NCBI GenBank assembly: GCA_948567375.1 | Contig: OX419756.1 | Coordinates: 74,316,552 to 74,380,551, forward strand | Direction: 5' to 3' | DNA length: 64,000 nt | From: Lunularia cruciata | Lineage: Eukaryota; Streptophyta; Marchantiopsida; Lunulariales; Lunulariaceae | Position numbers and translations under genes: made by a program | Shown here: positions 26,788 to 36,281 of the stretch, in pieces | Layout of the letters: each line of letters opens with the position of its first letter | Numbering within the stretch: the first letter of the stretch is position 1 | The notes under the pieces: generated by a model | What the model saw: only the letters and a program-made list of their open reading frames with translations | Databases searched by the model: none | Told to the model about the DNA's origin: nothing

Positions 26788-27370
26788 CATACTAATAGTA
26801 TAAATGATAAGAATAGGTCATTCCGATGATGATACAAATTGGAAATGACTAGAAATGAAGATCAAGTGTCATAATGTCACTATTTGTCTATGCTTGCCTA
26901 TTTAACTCTTGGGAAAAAACCACTCCCAAAGGGGGTATGGCTACTCACAATGGCATCCTACAAAAAAGAGGAATTAATGACCTTTCAAATGAAAGATCTA
27001 ATCAAACAAGCCCTTGATAGTGGTAGCACACTTCATGTTAAAGGCCTTTTCCTCCTAAAGAGCCTCTTTTACCTTGCCTCACCATACTAAGAGTATATAA
27101 ATGGTAAGAATAGGTCATTCCCATGATGATACAGATTGGAACTAACTAGAAATGAAGATCAAGTGTCAAAATGTCACTAGTTGTCCATTCTTGCATGTTT
27201 AACCTCTTGGGAAAAAACCATCCCCAAAAGAGGTTAGGATACTCATAGTGGTATCCTACAAAAGAGAGGAATTAATGACCACTCAAATGAAAGGTCTAAT
27301 CTAACAAGCCCTTGATAGTGGTAGCACACTTCAAGTCAAGGCCTTTTCCTCCTAAAGAGCTTCTTTTACC
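26788..27370 (+). repeat. Tandem duplication, about 290-bp unit, two copies
   Basis: Unit 1 is about 26788-27080 and unit 2 about 27081-27370. They share GAATAGGTCATTCC, GAAATGAAGATCAAGTGTCA and CAAGCCCTTGATAGTGGTAG. Unit 1 contains a 68-codon frame (26884-27090) that unit 2 does not preserve, so it is not called as a gene. Confidence 0.8.
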
Positions 27371-27572
27371 CTAGTGGCTAGTCCCTTCATCTAGATATAT
27401 TGGACCCAAAAGGTTATTTTTTAGGCCAAAGGTCTATTTTCAGCCTAAAGGTTCTTTCACCCTGACGTTTTTATTGATTATGTGCATCTCTTCCTAAAAA
27501 ATGAGATCCCAATAAAATCCAAAATCAAACTATCTACTTGGTTTTTCTTTTCTATGTACTCGCAATGCTCTA

Positions 27573-28316
27573 TGTAATACCAAGAGCTAGCCATATGATC
27601 TAGATGTGAAATTTGGTTTGGTAACATCTGGAAAGATGTTATACATGATGGTAAAAATAGATCAGATAGAAGTATCACCAAAAGGGTACTTCTACTAATA
27701 GGGCAGAAAACCGAAATAGATTTGAAAACCTTGGAACCAATAGCTACACACATGAGCTGAAGGTGAGAATTGGGTTGGTAACATCTAGAAGGATGTTACA
27801 CAGGATGGACTGAATAGAGCAGAAAGAGGTATCACCAAAAGGGGACTTCTACTAATAGAGTTGGAACCAAAATATGCCTGAAATCTTTGAAGGCAATTTC
27901 GGAGGCCTAAACAGATGAATTAGGCCTTGAAAATGTGCAGATTCCCCCCCCCCCCCAATGGAGGAAAGGCTAGCCTCCCCTCCCCCCTGCTTTGTCTTGT
28001 CGAGAGCTTTCCAACGGTACCTCACCCACGTGATTCTGAGATTCCTATAAGAAGATTCCCTAAAAGATTCCCTTTGGTCAAAGCTTGTTTGACCGAACCA
28101 GATAGGACCAGGACCGACATGTCACCCATCCAGGTAAGTAATCCAAGGGTGGAGCTTGCTGACATGTCACCTATCTATGTACCTAATCCTATGGCGGAGC
28201 TTCATTGGAAGAGATACGCTTTGCCTATATAATAAAGAGAAGGTGCTCCTTTGGGGCATCGGAGTTTGAGTGTGAAAGGGTGTGTATTTTGAGTGTGTTA
28301 TCCTCAGAGTATTACA
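27573..28316 (+). mobile_element. Solo LTR, family X, copy 2
   Basis: 744 bp from TGTAATACC to GAGTATTACA, flanked by the perfect 5-bp duplication CTCTA (27568-27572 and 28317-28321). It is closely similar to 24564-25302. The C tract here is 13 long (27944-27956), and a TATA-like CTATATAATA lies near 28223. Confidence 0.87.
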
Positions 28317-28321
28317 CTCTA

Positions 28322-29017
28322 GTGTTCCTAGAACCTTTCCTTACATTGACTTGCTTGTTCAAAATGTCAAGGGTAACTTCCTCAATTCAATGTGAATTTC
28401 ATAAGCAAGTACTCAAACACAAATTCCTATTGCAAGATTCCTCACCTCTACTCAACCAAGTATGAAATGAAAGATGTAAGCAAAGCAATCCAACACAAAG
28501 ACTCAAAAGAGATGTTTGAGCTGAATATTTCATTCATGAAAGAAGTGGAATTCATTTTTGTGGGTCACAATCCATATATAAAATTTCCTAACTATTGACT
28601 AAAGAATATTAATGGTTGAAGGTGTGCACAATTTCCTAACTACTCCTACTCAACTTAATGCTAATTCTACCTATTGATCTTATCCCAAGTGCAATTAAGA
28701 AGTGATTGCGCAACCACTGCCAACCATAACTACTCCTTGTCATTTACTTTACAAGTAATTACACTCCCACAATCATCAGCTACAAAATTGGTCATAAGTC
28801 AAAAAGTATCTGTGTATAAAGACATACATCAAGACAAAGGTAGAGTTCAAGGCTAAGGATGTGTTCTATACTTAACTAAATTTCTACCTATTTCCCTTGA
28901 GCTAACAACTATCTTCTTCCTAAAATCTACTATGAAGAGCTACCTTTGCATTTTTGAATCTTAATCATAAATTCCACTTGTTCTTGATACCCCATGATTT
29001 CCAACATTATCACTTTT
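28322..29017 (-). other. Possible LTR or 3' end of the old Ty3-like element
   Basis: Downstream, on the minus strand, of the coiled-coil relic. A candidate LTR start TGTTGGAAATCATGG lies near 29004, and a TATA-like TTTATATATGG near 28585. No second LTR was found to confirm it. The short plus frames here are not convincing. Confidence 0.3.
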
Positions 29018-29833
29018 GTGGCATCTTCAAATTTCTTTGAAGTGTGTTTCATTAACATATCTGCTAATTACTATAATTGCTTGTCTGAGTAGGTCTTCAT
29101 AGTCAAGGCATGCACTTGGGATTGGGAATCCCAAACTTTCAACTTTTATAGGAGGACTTCTACTACCTCTTTCACAATCCCTTTTAGATGGTCCCATGCC
29201 ACCTCCATCTTTGCCAAAATAGTAGTCTTCTCTATATTGAACTGGTTTCTTTAACTCAACCACAATTTCTTCCCAAATGCTTGCCTTCTCCTTCTCACAT
29301 TTATCCTCCTGCAAAGTCTTCACAAGTTTCTTTAATTGGGTGTCAACTATTTGCAACTCTTACTGATGGCAAACTTCTATTGCCAAGAAGGACATCCCTA
29401 CTTTCTCTACTTCTCCTTTAAGCACATCATTCTCTTCCTATTGGGCTTTTATTTGTTCTTCTAGCTTGAGTTATTGATGTGTTTCTTCTTCTTGTAAGTC
29501 AAATGTCTTCTTCCTTAAGGCCGGTTCTTCCTCAATCTCCTTCTTCAAAGCCTGACTCTCTTCTCAAGCTGGCCGCCTCTTGTGCCGAGTCATTAATTTA
29601 TTTCCTTGTATTGAAATGTTGAGCATAAGCTTCTTACAATTCTTCCCTTACTTTCAGCTTTTCTTTGGTTACACCTTGCATGAGTTGGTGCAGATGTTGG
29701 ACAAGAGTCACATAGTCAATTATCCCCCTATTAGACTCTGCATAGAGGAAGAGAAGTTATTGCATTAGTTTGAGAGCCGGGCTCACCTTGTACACTATTA
29801 GCTAAGAAAGTGGCACTACTACAATATGCCTAA
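29018..29833 (-). pseudogene. Coiled-coil ORF relic of an old retroelement, minus strand
   Basis: Minus-strand translation gives a charged, heptad-like protein (patches KLKVREEL, LKKEIEEEPALRKK, LKGEVEKVG), then an open frame of 109 codons (29356-29027) with KTLQEDKCEKEKASIWEEIV. Stops lie upstream of that frame. It ends abruptly at 29833, where the chromovirus is inserted; the other half of the host element resumes at 46755. I read it as the 3' part of an extra ORF lying downstream of integrase. No homologue is recognised. Confidence 0.5.
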
Positions 29834-30043
29834 TGTAACAATATGGAGTTTATAGATGACTTAGTTGAGATTAATGAAGTTGCAAATAAGCCAAATTAGC
29901 CTAGAATTAAAAGAATTGTATACAAGCATCTAGGAAGCTACTTGGTAACTTCCAAGTACAGGGTAATGTGTATGCCAAATGGTGACTTCGAGGAAGAAGC
30001 TTCTTGGGAAACTTCCATACTAGCTTAGTTTGCACACCAGTAG
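29834..30043 (+). repeat. 5' LTR of layer-1 chromovirus, first part
   Basis: Starts TGTAACAATATGGAG and is cut at 30043 by the layer-2 element. The 5-bp AGTAG at 30039-30043 is repeated at 40287-40291. Confidence 0.85.
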
Positions 30044-30397
30044 TGTTAAAGACCAAGACCAAGGAGAGAAATAAGAGAATGGAAAGCTCACATTAGGACA
30101 CTTGAATGATAGAAAACTCCAAATGCCTAGCATGAGCTTTGGCTTTGGTATTTTTAAGTAGCATACAAGGCCCTTGAGAAGCTTCTCAAGAAGCTTCCTT
30201 CTAGAAACCGCCTACTTGGTGTGCAAGCTAAGCTAATTGGAAGCTTCTAGAAGCTACTTACTTGAAGTGCAAGCTAAGCTAGCCGGGAAACTTCCCAAGA
30301 AGCTTCCTAGATACTTCCAAAATATTCTAGACTAATTTGTCTTATTTGCTACTTTGTTAACCCTATTAACTTTGTTGCTAAACTCCATATTGCTACA
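30044..30397 (-). repeat. 3' LTR of layer-2 chromovirus
   Basis: Plus-strand ends are TGTTAAAGACC and CCATATTGCTACA. It is about 60 bp shorter than the other LTR (39874-40286). It keeps a perfect GAAgcTTCtaGAA heat-shock-type site at 30240-30252. Confidence 0.85.
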
Positions 30398-30659
30398 TAT
30401 TCCCCCACCACTAGTTGGTGATGTCCTCGTTGCCAGTGAAGCTTTGAACTCTTGGATGGTCGTTTGTGCATTTTGGAGGTGAGAAAGAGGTTCCCATGTG
30501 GCATCATGAAGGGGATACCCTTTCCAAAGGACCTTGTACTTTGTATGTTGTCGATGGCCTCGTTGAATATGTCGATGTGCAAGCATACGATCAACTTCGT
30601 ACTCCTCATGCTCATTGATAGGGATAGGAGAAGGGGGAGGTTGGACTCAAGAGGAAAAG
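30398..30659 (-). pseudogene. Integrase C-terminus and chromodomain of layer-2 element
   Basis: The minus-strand frame carries YKVLWKGYPLHDATWEPLSH, the core of a chromodomain (reader of histone-tail methylation that guides integration). It is cut off at 30659 from the rest of integrase (36282-37353) by the young element. Confidence 0.8.
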
Positions 30660-31083
30660 TGTAAAAGACCGAAACCGAGGAGAGAAATAAGAGAATGGAA
30701 ATTCACATTGGGACACTTGAATGAGGGGAAAACTCCGAATGCCTAGCATGAGCTTTGGCCTTGGTATTTATAGGTAGCATACAAGTCCCTTGAAGCCTCT
30801 CAAGAAGCTTCCTTGAGCCGCTTTCTTGGAGTGCAAGCCAAGTTAACTAGGAAGCTTCTCAAGAAGCTTCCTTCTAGAAGCCGTCTACTTGGCGTGCAAG
30901 CTAAGCTAGTTACAAGCTTCTAGAAGCTTCCTTCCAAAAGCTACCTGCTTAGGGCGCAAGTTAACTAGTTAGGAAGCTTCCCAAGAAGCTTCTTAGATGC
31001 TTCTAGAATATTCTAGGCTATTTTGTCTTATTATCTACTTCATAAGCTCGACTCACTTCGTTGCTAAACTCCATATTGTTACA
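30660..31083 (-). repeat. 3' LTR of young chromovirus
   Basis: Ends TGTAAAAGACC and ATTGTTACA on the plus strand. U3 carries repeated GAAGCTTC blocks. The pol frame reads about 65 bp into this LTR. Confidence 0.95.
30765..31013 (-). promoter_or_regulatory. LTR promoter: TATA box with heat-shock-element array
   Basis: TATAAATA on the minus strand at 30772-30765 is followed upstream (higher coordinates) by many GAA/TTC blocks. Two fit the canonical three-unit heat-shock element exactly: TTCtaGAAgcTTC at 30918-30930 and TTCtaGAAtaTTC at 31001-31013. Partial units lie at 30804-30811, 30851-30879 and 30973-30992. The same sites in the other LTR are at 36116-36128 and 36199-36211, with TATA at 35963-35970. 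Binding by heat-shock factors is inferred from the motif only. Confidence 0.65.
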
Positions 31084-32403
31084 TATTCCCCCGCTGCTAG
31101 TTGGTGACGTCCTCGTTGCCAATGAAGCTTCGAATTCCTTGATGGCTGTCTGTGCATTTTGGAGGTGGGAAAGAGGTTCCCATGTGGCATCATGAAGGGG
31201 ATACCCTTTCCAAAGGACCTTGTACTCCATATGTTGGCGACGGCCGCGTTGAATATGGCGACGCGCAAGGATACGATCAACTTCGTACTCCTCATGATCA
31301 TTGATAGGGACAGGAAGAGGGGGAGGTTGGACTCGAGAGGAAAAGGAAGAAGGGTTAGGAACAAAGGGTTTCAACTTGGAAACATGAAAGATAGGATGGA
31401 TACGCATGTGACAAGGTAAGGCAAGTCGATAAGCAACAGGAGAGATAATGTGGGTAATATCAAAGGGTCCTATCCAATTAGGAGCAAGTTTACGAACTTG
31501 GGTATCCAGTGGGAGAGGGAGGTTACTAGAGGATAGCATGACTTTATCACCAACTTCAAAGGTGAGATCACGACGATGATGGTCCGCATATTGTTTTTGG
31601 CGATTCTGAGCAACAAGGAGGTGAGATTTGGCTTGTTGGAGAGATTGGGATATAGTGGTCAAGAATGTGGAAGTATGAGGAACCTGCGAGGAAGGGGGAG
31701 CAAGAAGAGAATCTGGAACAAGCGGATCTTGGCCAAAATTGAGAAAGAAGGGAGAAAATCTGGTGCTTGCTTGTTTGGAATTGTTGTAGGCAAATTCTGC
31801 AGCTGCAAGACATTCATCCCAGTTGGTATGGTAGACATTGATAAAGGCCCGCAACATATCCTCCAATGTACGATTGGCGCGTTCGGTTTGTCCATCAGTT
31901 TGAGGATGATAGGCCGTGGACAAAGCAAGCTTGGTGCCGAGTATCTGGAAGAGTGCTTGCCAAAACTTCCCAGTAAATTGAGGATCACGGTCGGAGATGA
32001 GTACACGTGGCATCCCATGATGCTTGAAGACATTGTCGAAGTAGATTTGTGCTAAGGTTGGAGCATCCACGGTATCACAGGTTGGTGCCAAGTGGATTTG
32101 CTTACTAAGCTTATCCACAAACACCACAATTGCGGTGTGTCCTTGTTTTGTCTTTGGCAAGGATGTGATGAGATCCAAGCTCACATGCTCCCAACGAGCG
32201 GATGGAATGGCGAGTGGTTGAAGGAGTCCACTTGGCTTCTGGTTGCTGGCCTTGTTCCGTTGGCAACTCTCACATGATCGGACAAAGTCTCGAACATCTC
32301 GTGTCATGTTGGGCCACCACCATTGGCGTTGGAGGGTGCCCAAGGTCTTGTCCACTCCCATGTGACCAGCTATTGGTAAATCATGGGCTTCTTGAAGGCG
32401 CAC
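31018..32403 (-). CDS. Integrase with C-terminal chromodomain (pol 3' part, young chromovirus)
   Basis: This part of pol inserts the cDNA into the genome. An N-terminal HHCC zinc-binding region (HDLPIAGH ... CESCQRNK) is followed by the DDE core: D in VSLDLI, D in ISDRDPQFTG and E in DGQTERANRTLED. A GPF-type module (NWIGPFDI) and the chromodomain (EYEVDRILARR ... YKVLWKGYPLHDATWEP) come next. All three catalytic residues are present. The frame is separated from RNase H by one TGA at 32406-32404, where CGA is likely ancestral. Its end runs through the polypurine tract into the LTR. The 461-codon length fits a complete integrase module. Confidence 0.93.
   Translation of the reverse strand: MRLQEAHDLPIAGHMGVDKTLGTLQRQWWWPNMTRDVRDFVRSCESCQRNKASNQKPSGLLQPLAIPSARWEHVSLDLITSLPKTKQGHTAIVVFVDKLSKQIHLAPTCDTVDAPTLAQIYFDNVFKHHGMPRVLISDRDPQFTGKFWQALFQILGTKLALSTAYHPQTDGQTERANRTLEDMLRAFINVYHTNWDECLAAAEFAYNNSKQASTRFSPFFLNFGQDPLVPDSLLAPPSSQVPHTSTFLTTISQSLQQAKSHLLVAQNRQKQYADHHRRDLTFEVGDKVMLSSSNLPLPLDTQVRKLAPNWIGPFDITHIISPVAYRLALPCHMRIHPIFHVSKLKPFVPNPSSFSSRVQPPPLPVPINDHEEYEVDRILARRHIQRGRRQHMEYKVLWKGYPLHDATWEPLSHLQNAQTAIKEFEASLATRTSPTSSGGICNNMEFSNEVSRAYEVDNKTK
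31084..31095 (-). other. Polypurine tract of young chromovirus
   Basis: AGCGGGGGAATA on the minus strand, directly beside the 3' LTR. It is the usual second-strand priming site. It is translated as part of the pol frame. Confidence 0.85.
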
Positions 32404-32406
32404 TAG

Positions 32407-33039
32407 TCAAAGATCACCTTTGGCTGGAACATAGATCTGGTCTGCATGGAATAAAAGGCCTTCCTTGAAGGAGAAGGTGTTGTACTCCTTGTCGCGTGCT
32501 GTCAGACTACCGTGTACCATTTGGAAGAAGGGATCTTGTCGTAGAGCTGATTGAAACTCATTGTGGACCTTAAGGTCAATGGACACCGTTGTAATTGCCG
32601 CCGTGATAAAAGGAAGATCCTTCAAATCAGGTCGTCGTGATAGAGCATCGAGAATGACATGGAACCGACCTGGTTTGTACTCAAGTTTGATGTCAAACAA
32701 TTGGAGTTGCTCTTCCCATCGATGATGCCGGCTCTTCATGTGCTCCAAGTGTAAGGTCTGCAACAATGGCTTGTGATCAATTCGCATGATCACTTGTTTC
32801 CCCAAGAGATAATGCCTCCATACCTTGGTGGCATATACCATTGCAAGTTGTTCCCGATCTTGAGCAGAGTAATTTCTTTCCGCTGTATTTAGTCGGCAAG
32901 ACACAAAGGCAATTGGATGTAGGCCATCTGGAAATTCTTGTTGCAACACCGCTCCAATTGCAAAGTTAGAAGCATCAAAATCAACCACACAAGGTAGTTG
33001 AGGATCATATGGTTGAAGAATAGGTCTTGAAGACACCAT
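32407..33039 (-). CDS. RNase H region of pol, young chromovirus
   Basis: RNase H removes the RNA strand during reverse transcription. VDFDASNFAIGAVLQQ is the opening strand with the first catalytic Asp. LNTAERNYSAQDREQLA holds the conserved Glu region, and IDHKPLLQTL and HVILDALSRR follow. The tether and the start of the integrase zinc region come after. It is bounded upstream by a TAG at 33084-33082 and downstream by the TGA at 32406. It is one stretch of a once-continuous polyprotein, not a separate gene. Confidence 0.9.
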   Translation of the reverse strand: MVSSRPILQPYDPQLPCVVDFDASNFAIGAVLQQEFPDGLHPIAFVSCRLNTAERNYSAQDREQLAMVYATKVWRHYLLGKQVIMRIDHKPLLQTLHLEHMKSRHHRWEEQLQLFDIKLEYKPGRFHVILDALSRRPDLKDLPFITAAITTVSIDLKVHNEFQSALRQDPFFQMVHGSLTARDKEYNTFSFKEGLLFHADQIYVPAKGDL

Positions 33040-33081
33040 ATGCTTTAACTTCTGGAATGCTTCTTCATGCTTGGTGGTCCA

Positions 33082-34080
33082 CTAGAAGCTCAAGTTCTTT
33101 CCCAAGAGGTCAGTCAATGGTGCAGCCACGTGAGCATAATAGTGGATGAACTGTCGGTAAAAACTGGCCAATCCATTGAATGCTCGTACTTCTGTAGCAT
33201 CCTTCGGGGTAGGCCAATCAGTAATGGCCTTGATCTTCTCTTCTTCCATCTTGATCCCCTCTGATGAGATCTTATGACCCAAGAAGGTAACCTCCTTCTG
33301 CCAAAAAGCACACTTTGACTTCTTGCAGTAAAATTTCCACTGTCGTAGTCGTCTTAGGACTTCTTGCACATGATTCACATGTTCTGCCTCTGTCCTGCTA
33401 TAGATTAAGATATCATCTAAGAACACCACCACGGACCGATCCAATAGTCCCTCCAACACTCGATGCATCTGATCCATGAAGACTACTGGAGCATTAGTGA
33501 GTCCGAAAGGTAGAACTCTCCACTCAAAATGTCCATACCTTGTGCGAAAAGCAGTCTTTTGCACGTCCTCTCCTTCAATAGGAATTTGCCAATAGCCGTT
33601 ACAAAGATCCAGCTTGGAAAAGTAGCGTGCTCCACTTAGTTGATCAAGCAGGTCATCGATCCGAGGCAAGGGATATGCATTCTTCACGGTTTGCTTATTG
33701 AGCCCACGGTAATCAATACAGAAACAAAGTCCTCCATCCTTCTTTGGAACAAATAGTACCGGTGCTCCCCATGGAGAGGTACTATATCGTATGAAATCCT
33801 TCTCCAACAACTCTGTAAGTGTTGTTCGCAACTCCTCCAACTCCTTTGGTGAGAGCCGATAGATTGGTCTACTCACTGGAGTACTCCCTAGCAATAACTC
33901 GATCTTGAAGGGCATACCTCGATCGGAGGGTAATCCCTTTGGCAGATCATCCGGAAACACATCTGCAAACTCCTGAACTATCCGATCAACCATTGCTTGA
34001 TGCGGCACTTGGCCCTCCTCAGATTGTTCTTGTGCAATCGGCTTGATCCACACCGCGAATAGAGACTTATCTTCCTCCAA
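33082..34080 (-). CDS. Reverse transcriptase region of pol, young chromovirus
   Basis: RNA-directed DNA polymerase core, 332 codons open. Visible blocks are [80 protein letters not shown] and the catalytic [12 protein letters not shown] (FLDD form of YxDD). It ends at TAG 33084-33082, most likely a mutated TGG. Upstream the frame is open beyond the chosen ATG through a repeated linker, with stops near 34150 and 34320. Confidence 0.93.
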   Translation of the reverse strand: MEEDKSLFAVWIKPIAQEQSEEGQVPHQAMVDRIVQEFADVFPDDLPKGLPSDRGMPFKIELLLGSTPVSRPIYRLSPKELEELRTTLTELLEKDFIRYSTSPWGAPVLFVPKKDGGLCFCIDYRGLNKQTVKNAYPLPRIDDLLDQLSGARYFSKLDLCNGYWQIPIEGEDVQKTAFRTRYGHFEWRVLPFGLTNAPVVFMDQMHRVLEGLLDRSVVVFLDDILIYSRTEAEHVNHVQEVLRRLRQWKFYCKKSKCAFWQKEVTFLGHKISSEGIKMEEEKIKAITDWPTPKDATEVRAFNGLASFYRQFIHYYAHVAAPLTDLLGKNLSF

Positions 34081-34317
34081 AGCTTGCTCTATGGCTGCTT
34101 CATTAACAAACTTCCCTTCTAGGGACTCATCTCTCTTCCAAGCTTGCTATATGGTTGCCTTCTTGGCAAACTTCCCATCTTGGGACTCATCTCCCTTCCA
34201 GATTTGCTCTATGGCTACCCTCTCAACAAACTTCCCATCTTGGGACTGACTATTCTTAGGTGTCTTACTCAGAGGTGCCAGACAACCTAATCGGAAATTC
34301 CTACCTTGGTGTTGTAC
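34081..34317 (-). other. Repeated protease-RT linker
   Basis: Minus-strand translation shows three roughly 23-residue repeats around SQDGKF and AIEQA. This is a low-complexity linker between protease and reverse transcriptase, interrupted by stops in this copy. The related elements have two or fewer clear units. Confidence 0.6.
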
Positions 34318-34683
34318 CTAAATCTGACGTCGGGTCCAATTGAATTGAACCTTATGACGTTCAAGCCAAGGTAGACCCAGAATGATATCATAGTGTAGAG
34401 GTGCCACTACAAACCTCATACACTCCAAATACTCCTTCCCAATCTTGAAGGTAACTGGATGCGAGGTGCGGAATGCAGAACCTTTTCTACCATCCACCAT
34501 CATCAAACTACTTCCAATCACTGGCTTGATAGGAATACCCAATTCCTTTGCTACTTGCATAGACATGCAATTCTCTGAACTTCCAAAATCAACCAAAATC
34601 CTACAACCCCGATTAGATATCGTACCTTGCAAGTGAAGCAAACTTGCATAGGTCGAGCCTTCAATCCCATTGGAACTAATCAA
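34318..34683 (-). CDS. Aspartic protease region of pol, young chromovirus
   Basis: Retropepsin-like domain: ILVDFGSSENCMS is at the position of the catalytic D-S/T-G, followed by LGIPIKPV and the hydrophobic closing motif YDIILGLPWL. The active-site triplet reads DFG instead of DSG. The same change is present in the layer-2 element, while the older layer-1 copy retains the serine position (NSR). Activity is therefore doubtful. It ends at TAG 34320-34318. Confidence 0.82.
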   Translation of the reverse strand: MISSNGIEGSTYASLLHLQGTISNRGCRILVDFGSSENCMSMQVAKELGIPIKPVIGSSLMMVDGRKGSAFRTSHPVTFKIGKEYLECMRFVVAPLHYDIILGLPWLERHKVQFNWTRRQI

Positions 34684-34709
34684 GCTCCCAGTAGGCGGCT
34701 CGAAATCTC

Positions 34710-35609
34710 CTATTGGGATTCTTTGTTTCCCTGATCATTCTTTTCCACAAACTCCATCTGGGCAACTTGTCGAGGTCGCCCATTCCTAAGTGGACATTCA
34801 GCAATGCGATGTCCAACTTGGCGACAATAAAAGCAACCTCCATTTTGTCGTAATCTCTCTCTATCTGCTGTGCCAAGTGGTCTTCGTTGGATAGCATCAA
34901 TCTCCATTGGTACCGGTTCTTCCACTCGTGGTACTGGTAGGTTTTGTGTAGGTCGAGGTCGAGACCAAGTTGTCGTAACTAAGGAATCAAAACGCTCAGC
35001 CAATTGCATGGCTTCTTCTACGTTCTGTGGCTCTCGCATGGTCACCTCCAATCTGGTTCGTGACTTCAATCCTCGCACAAATCGATCCAGAACTTCACCT
35101 TCTTGGATATCTGGAATTTGCATGATGATATTCTGAAATTGTGTGATGTAGCTTCTTACCAAACCAATCTGCCTCAACTCCGCCAATTTATCTCGTGCAG
35201 CTTGGGTGGCATTTATAGTCTGAAATTGACCAAGTATTGCATCCTTGAATTCCGCCCATGTCAAAATTGGTGTAACAATTTGTCGTTCAGCTCTTTCTAC
35301 TCGGAATCGCCACCAAAGTTTTGTCACGCCATCCAACTGGCTAGAAGCCAAGAGAATTTGTTTCCGCTCGTCTTGAAGATTGGTGGCTTCAAAGTAACGT
35401 TCACAGTCAAACACAAAATTCTCCACTGTGCCTGGAACATTCTTGCCTTCAAACACCTTGGGTTTCGGAAATCGAATGCGATCTTCTCCATCTCGAATTG
35501 GCGCTCTGTCTATCTGTTCTCGTCATTGCTGGTCTCGTTCATCCAACAATCGAGTAAGATGCTCGATTTGTTGTTGCATTGCAAGGATAACATCCGGTGT
35601 TGCGGCCAT
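34710..35609 (-). CDS. gag of young chromovirus, one early stop
   Basis: Structural protein. It starts with MAATPDVILAMQQQIEHL at 35609. TGA at 35525-35523 interrupts it after 28 codons (CGA is likely ancestral), after which it is open to TAG at 34712-34710. The retrotransposon gag core (FVFDCERYFEATN, LWWRFRVE, LRQIGLVRSYITQF) lies in the middle, and the CCHC zinc knuckle CFYCRQVGHRIAEC near the end. The protease frame begins just downstream in another frame. Confidence 0.88.
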
Positions 35610-35844
35610 TGCTACTACCCTCAATTTATCTAGTTGATTAACACATAGATACAACACGTCCACCGTTCTCCATAAGTCACAACTAGAAGTATCAAGGGTT
35701 CCTCTGACACGGTGATCATATGTAGAAAATCCTGCCCAAAGCGTGAGGTGATGAACTGTGTGAAACGATGCTTTGGTAATATCTGGACATGAAAGTCCCA
35801 ATGGTTTGGCGGAAGTGTCCATAAATTCCATCCATCCCATTCTT

Positions 35845-35857
35845 GCTCTGATACCAA
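35845..35857 (-). other. Primer-binding site of young chromovirus
   Basis: TTGGTATCAGAGC on the minus strand, immediately after the 5' LTR. It is complementary to the 3' end of plant initiator tRNA-Met. Confidence 0.9.
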
Positions 35858-36281
35858 TATAAAAGACCGAAACCGAGGAGAGAAATAGGAGAATGGAAAT
35901 TCACATTGGGACACTTGAATGAGGAGAAAACTCCGAATGCCTAGCATGAGCTTTGGCCTTGGTATTTATAGGTAGCATACAAGTCCCTTGAAGCCTCTCA
36001 AGAAGCTTCCTTGAGCCGCTTTCTTGGAGTGCAAGCCAAGTTAACTAGGAAGCTTCTCAAGAAGCTTCCTTCTAGAAGCCGTCTACTTGGCGTGCAAGCT
36101 AAGCTAGTTACAAGCTTCTAGAAGCTTCCTTCCAAAAGCTACCTGCTTAGGGCGCAAGTTAACTAGTTAGGAAGCTTCCCAAGAAGCTTCTTAGATGCTT
36201 CTAGAATATTCTAGGCTATTTTGTCTTATTATCTACTTCATAAGCTCGACTCACTTCGTCGCTAAACTCCATATTGTTACA
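35858..36281 (-). repeat. 5' LTR of young chromovirus
   Basis: 424 bp matching 30660-31083 at all but four positions (TA for TG at the outer end, and three other transitions). It holds the same TATA and heat-shock-type sites. Confidence 0.95.

Larger units (their letters stand above)
23330..27567 (-). pseudogene. Decayed reverse-transcriptase relic (retroelement), minus strand
   Basis: Minus-strand patches in order resemble a plant reverse-transcriptase-type mobile protein. They are VDIENAFNNVSLASIYREL (about 26715-26650), DPLGRPLFAMAHFRALL (about 26525), LANNIHIVG (about 26440), then patches to 25864, and a C-terminal part matching GHLF(V/I)PLA at 23660-23340. The catalytic LADD-type pair reads NN. 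Frames are full of stops. The relic is interrupted by a solo LTR at 24564-25302 and perhaps by another at 23763-24479; its 5' side is broken by the solo LTR at 27573. Family placement rests on my recall of similar plant sequences, not on a search. Further C-terminal copies lie at 61010-61985. Confidence 0.6.
30660..36281 (-). mobile_element. Young full-length Ty3/gypsy chromovirus (layer 3), minus strand
   Basis: 5.6 kb with 424-bp LTRs at 30660-31083 and 35858-36281 that differ at only four positions by my count, all transitions. The perfect target duplication AAAAG is at 30655-30659 and 36282-36286. The order on the minus strand is LTR, primer site, gag with CCHC knuckle, protease, reverse transcriptase, RNase H, integrase, chromodomain, polypurine tract, LTR. 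Insertion was into the integrase/chromodomain linker of a relative. Single-base stops interrupt gag and pol, so this copy cannot now make all its own proteins. Confidence 0.95.

Noticed and set aside
24564-28316. One LTR retrotransposon with LTRs at both ends and a 2.3-kb interior
   Set aside because: Each LTR has its own perfect target duplication (CTCTC and CTCTA), so they are two independent solo LTRs within the reverse-transcriptase relic.
31568-32055. Plus-strand frame of 159 codons and neighbours
   Set aside because: Antisense shadow of the chromovirus integrase, whose motifs are unambiguous on the minus strand.
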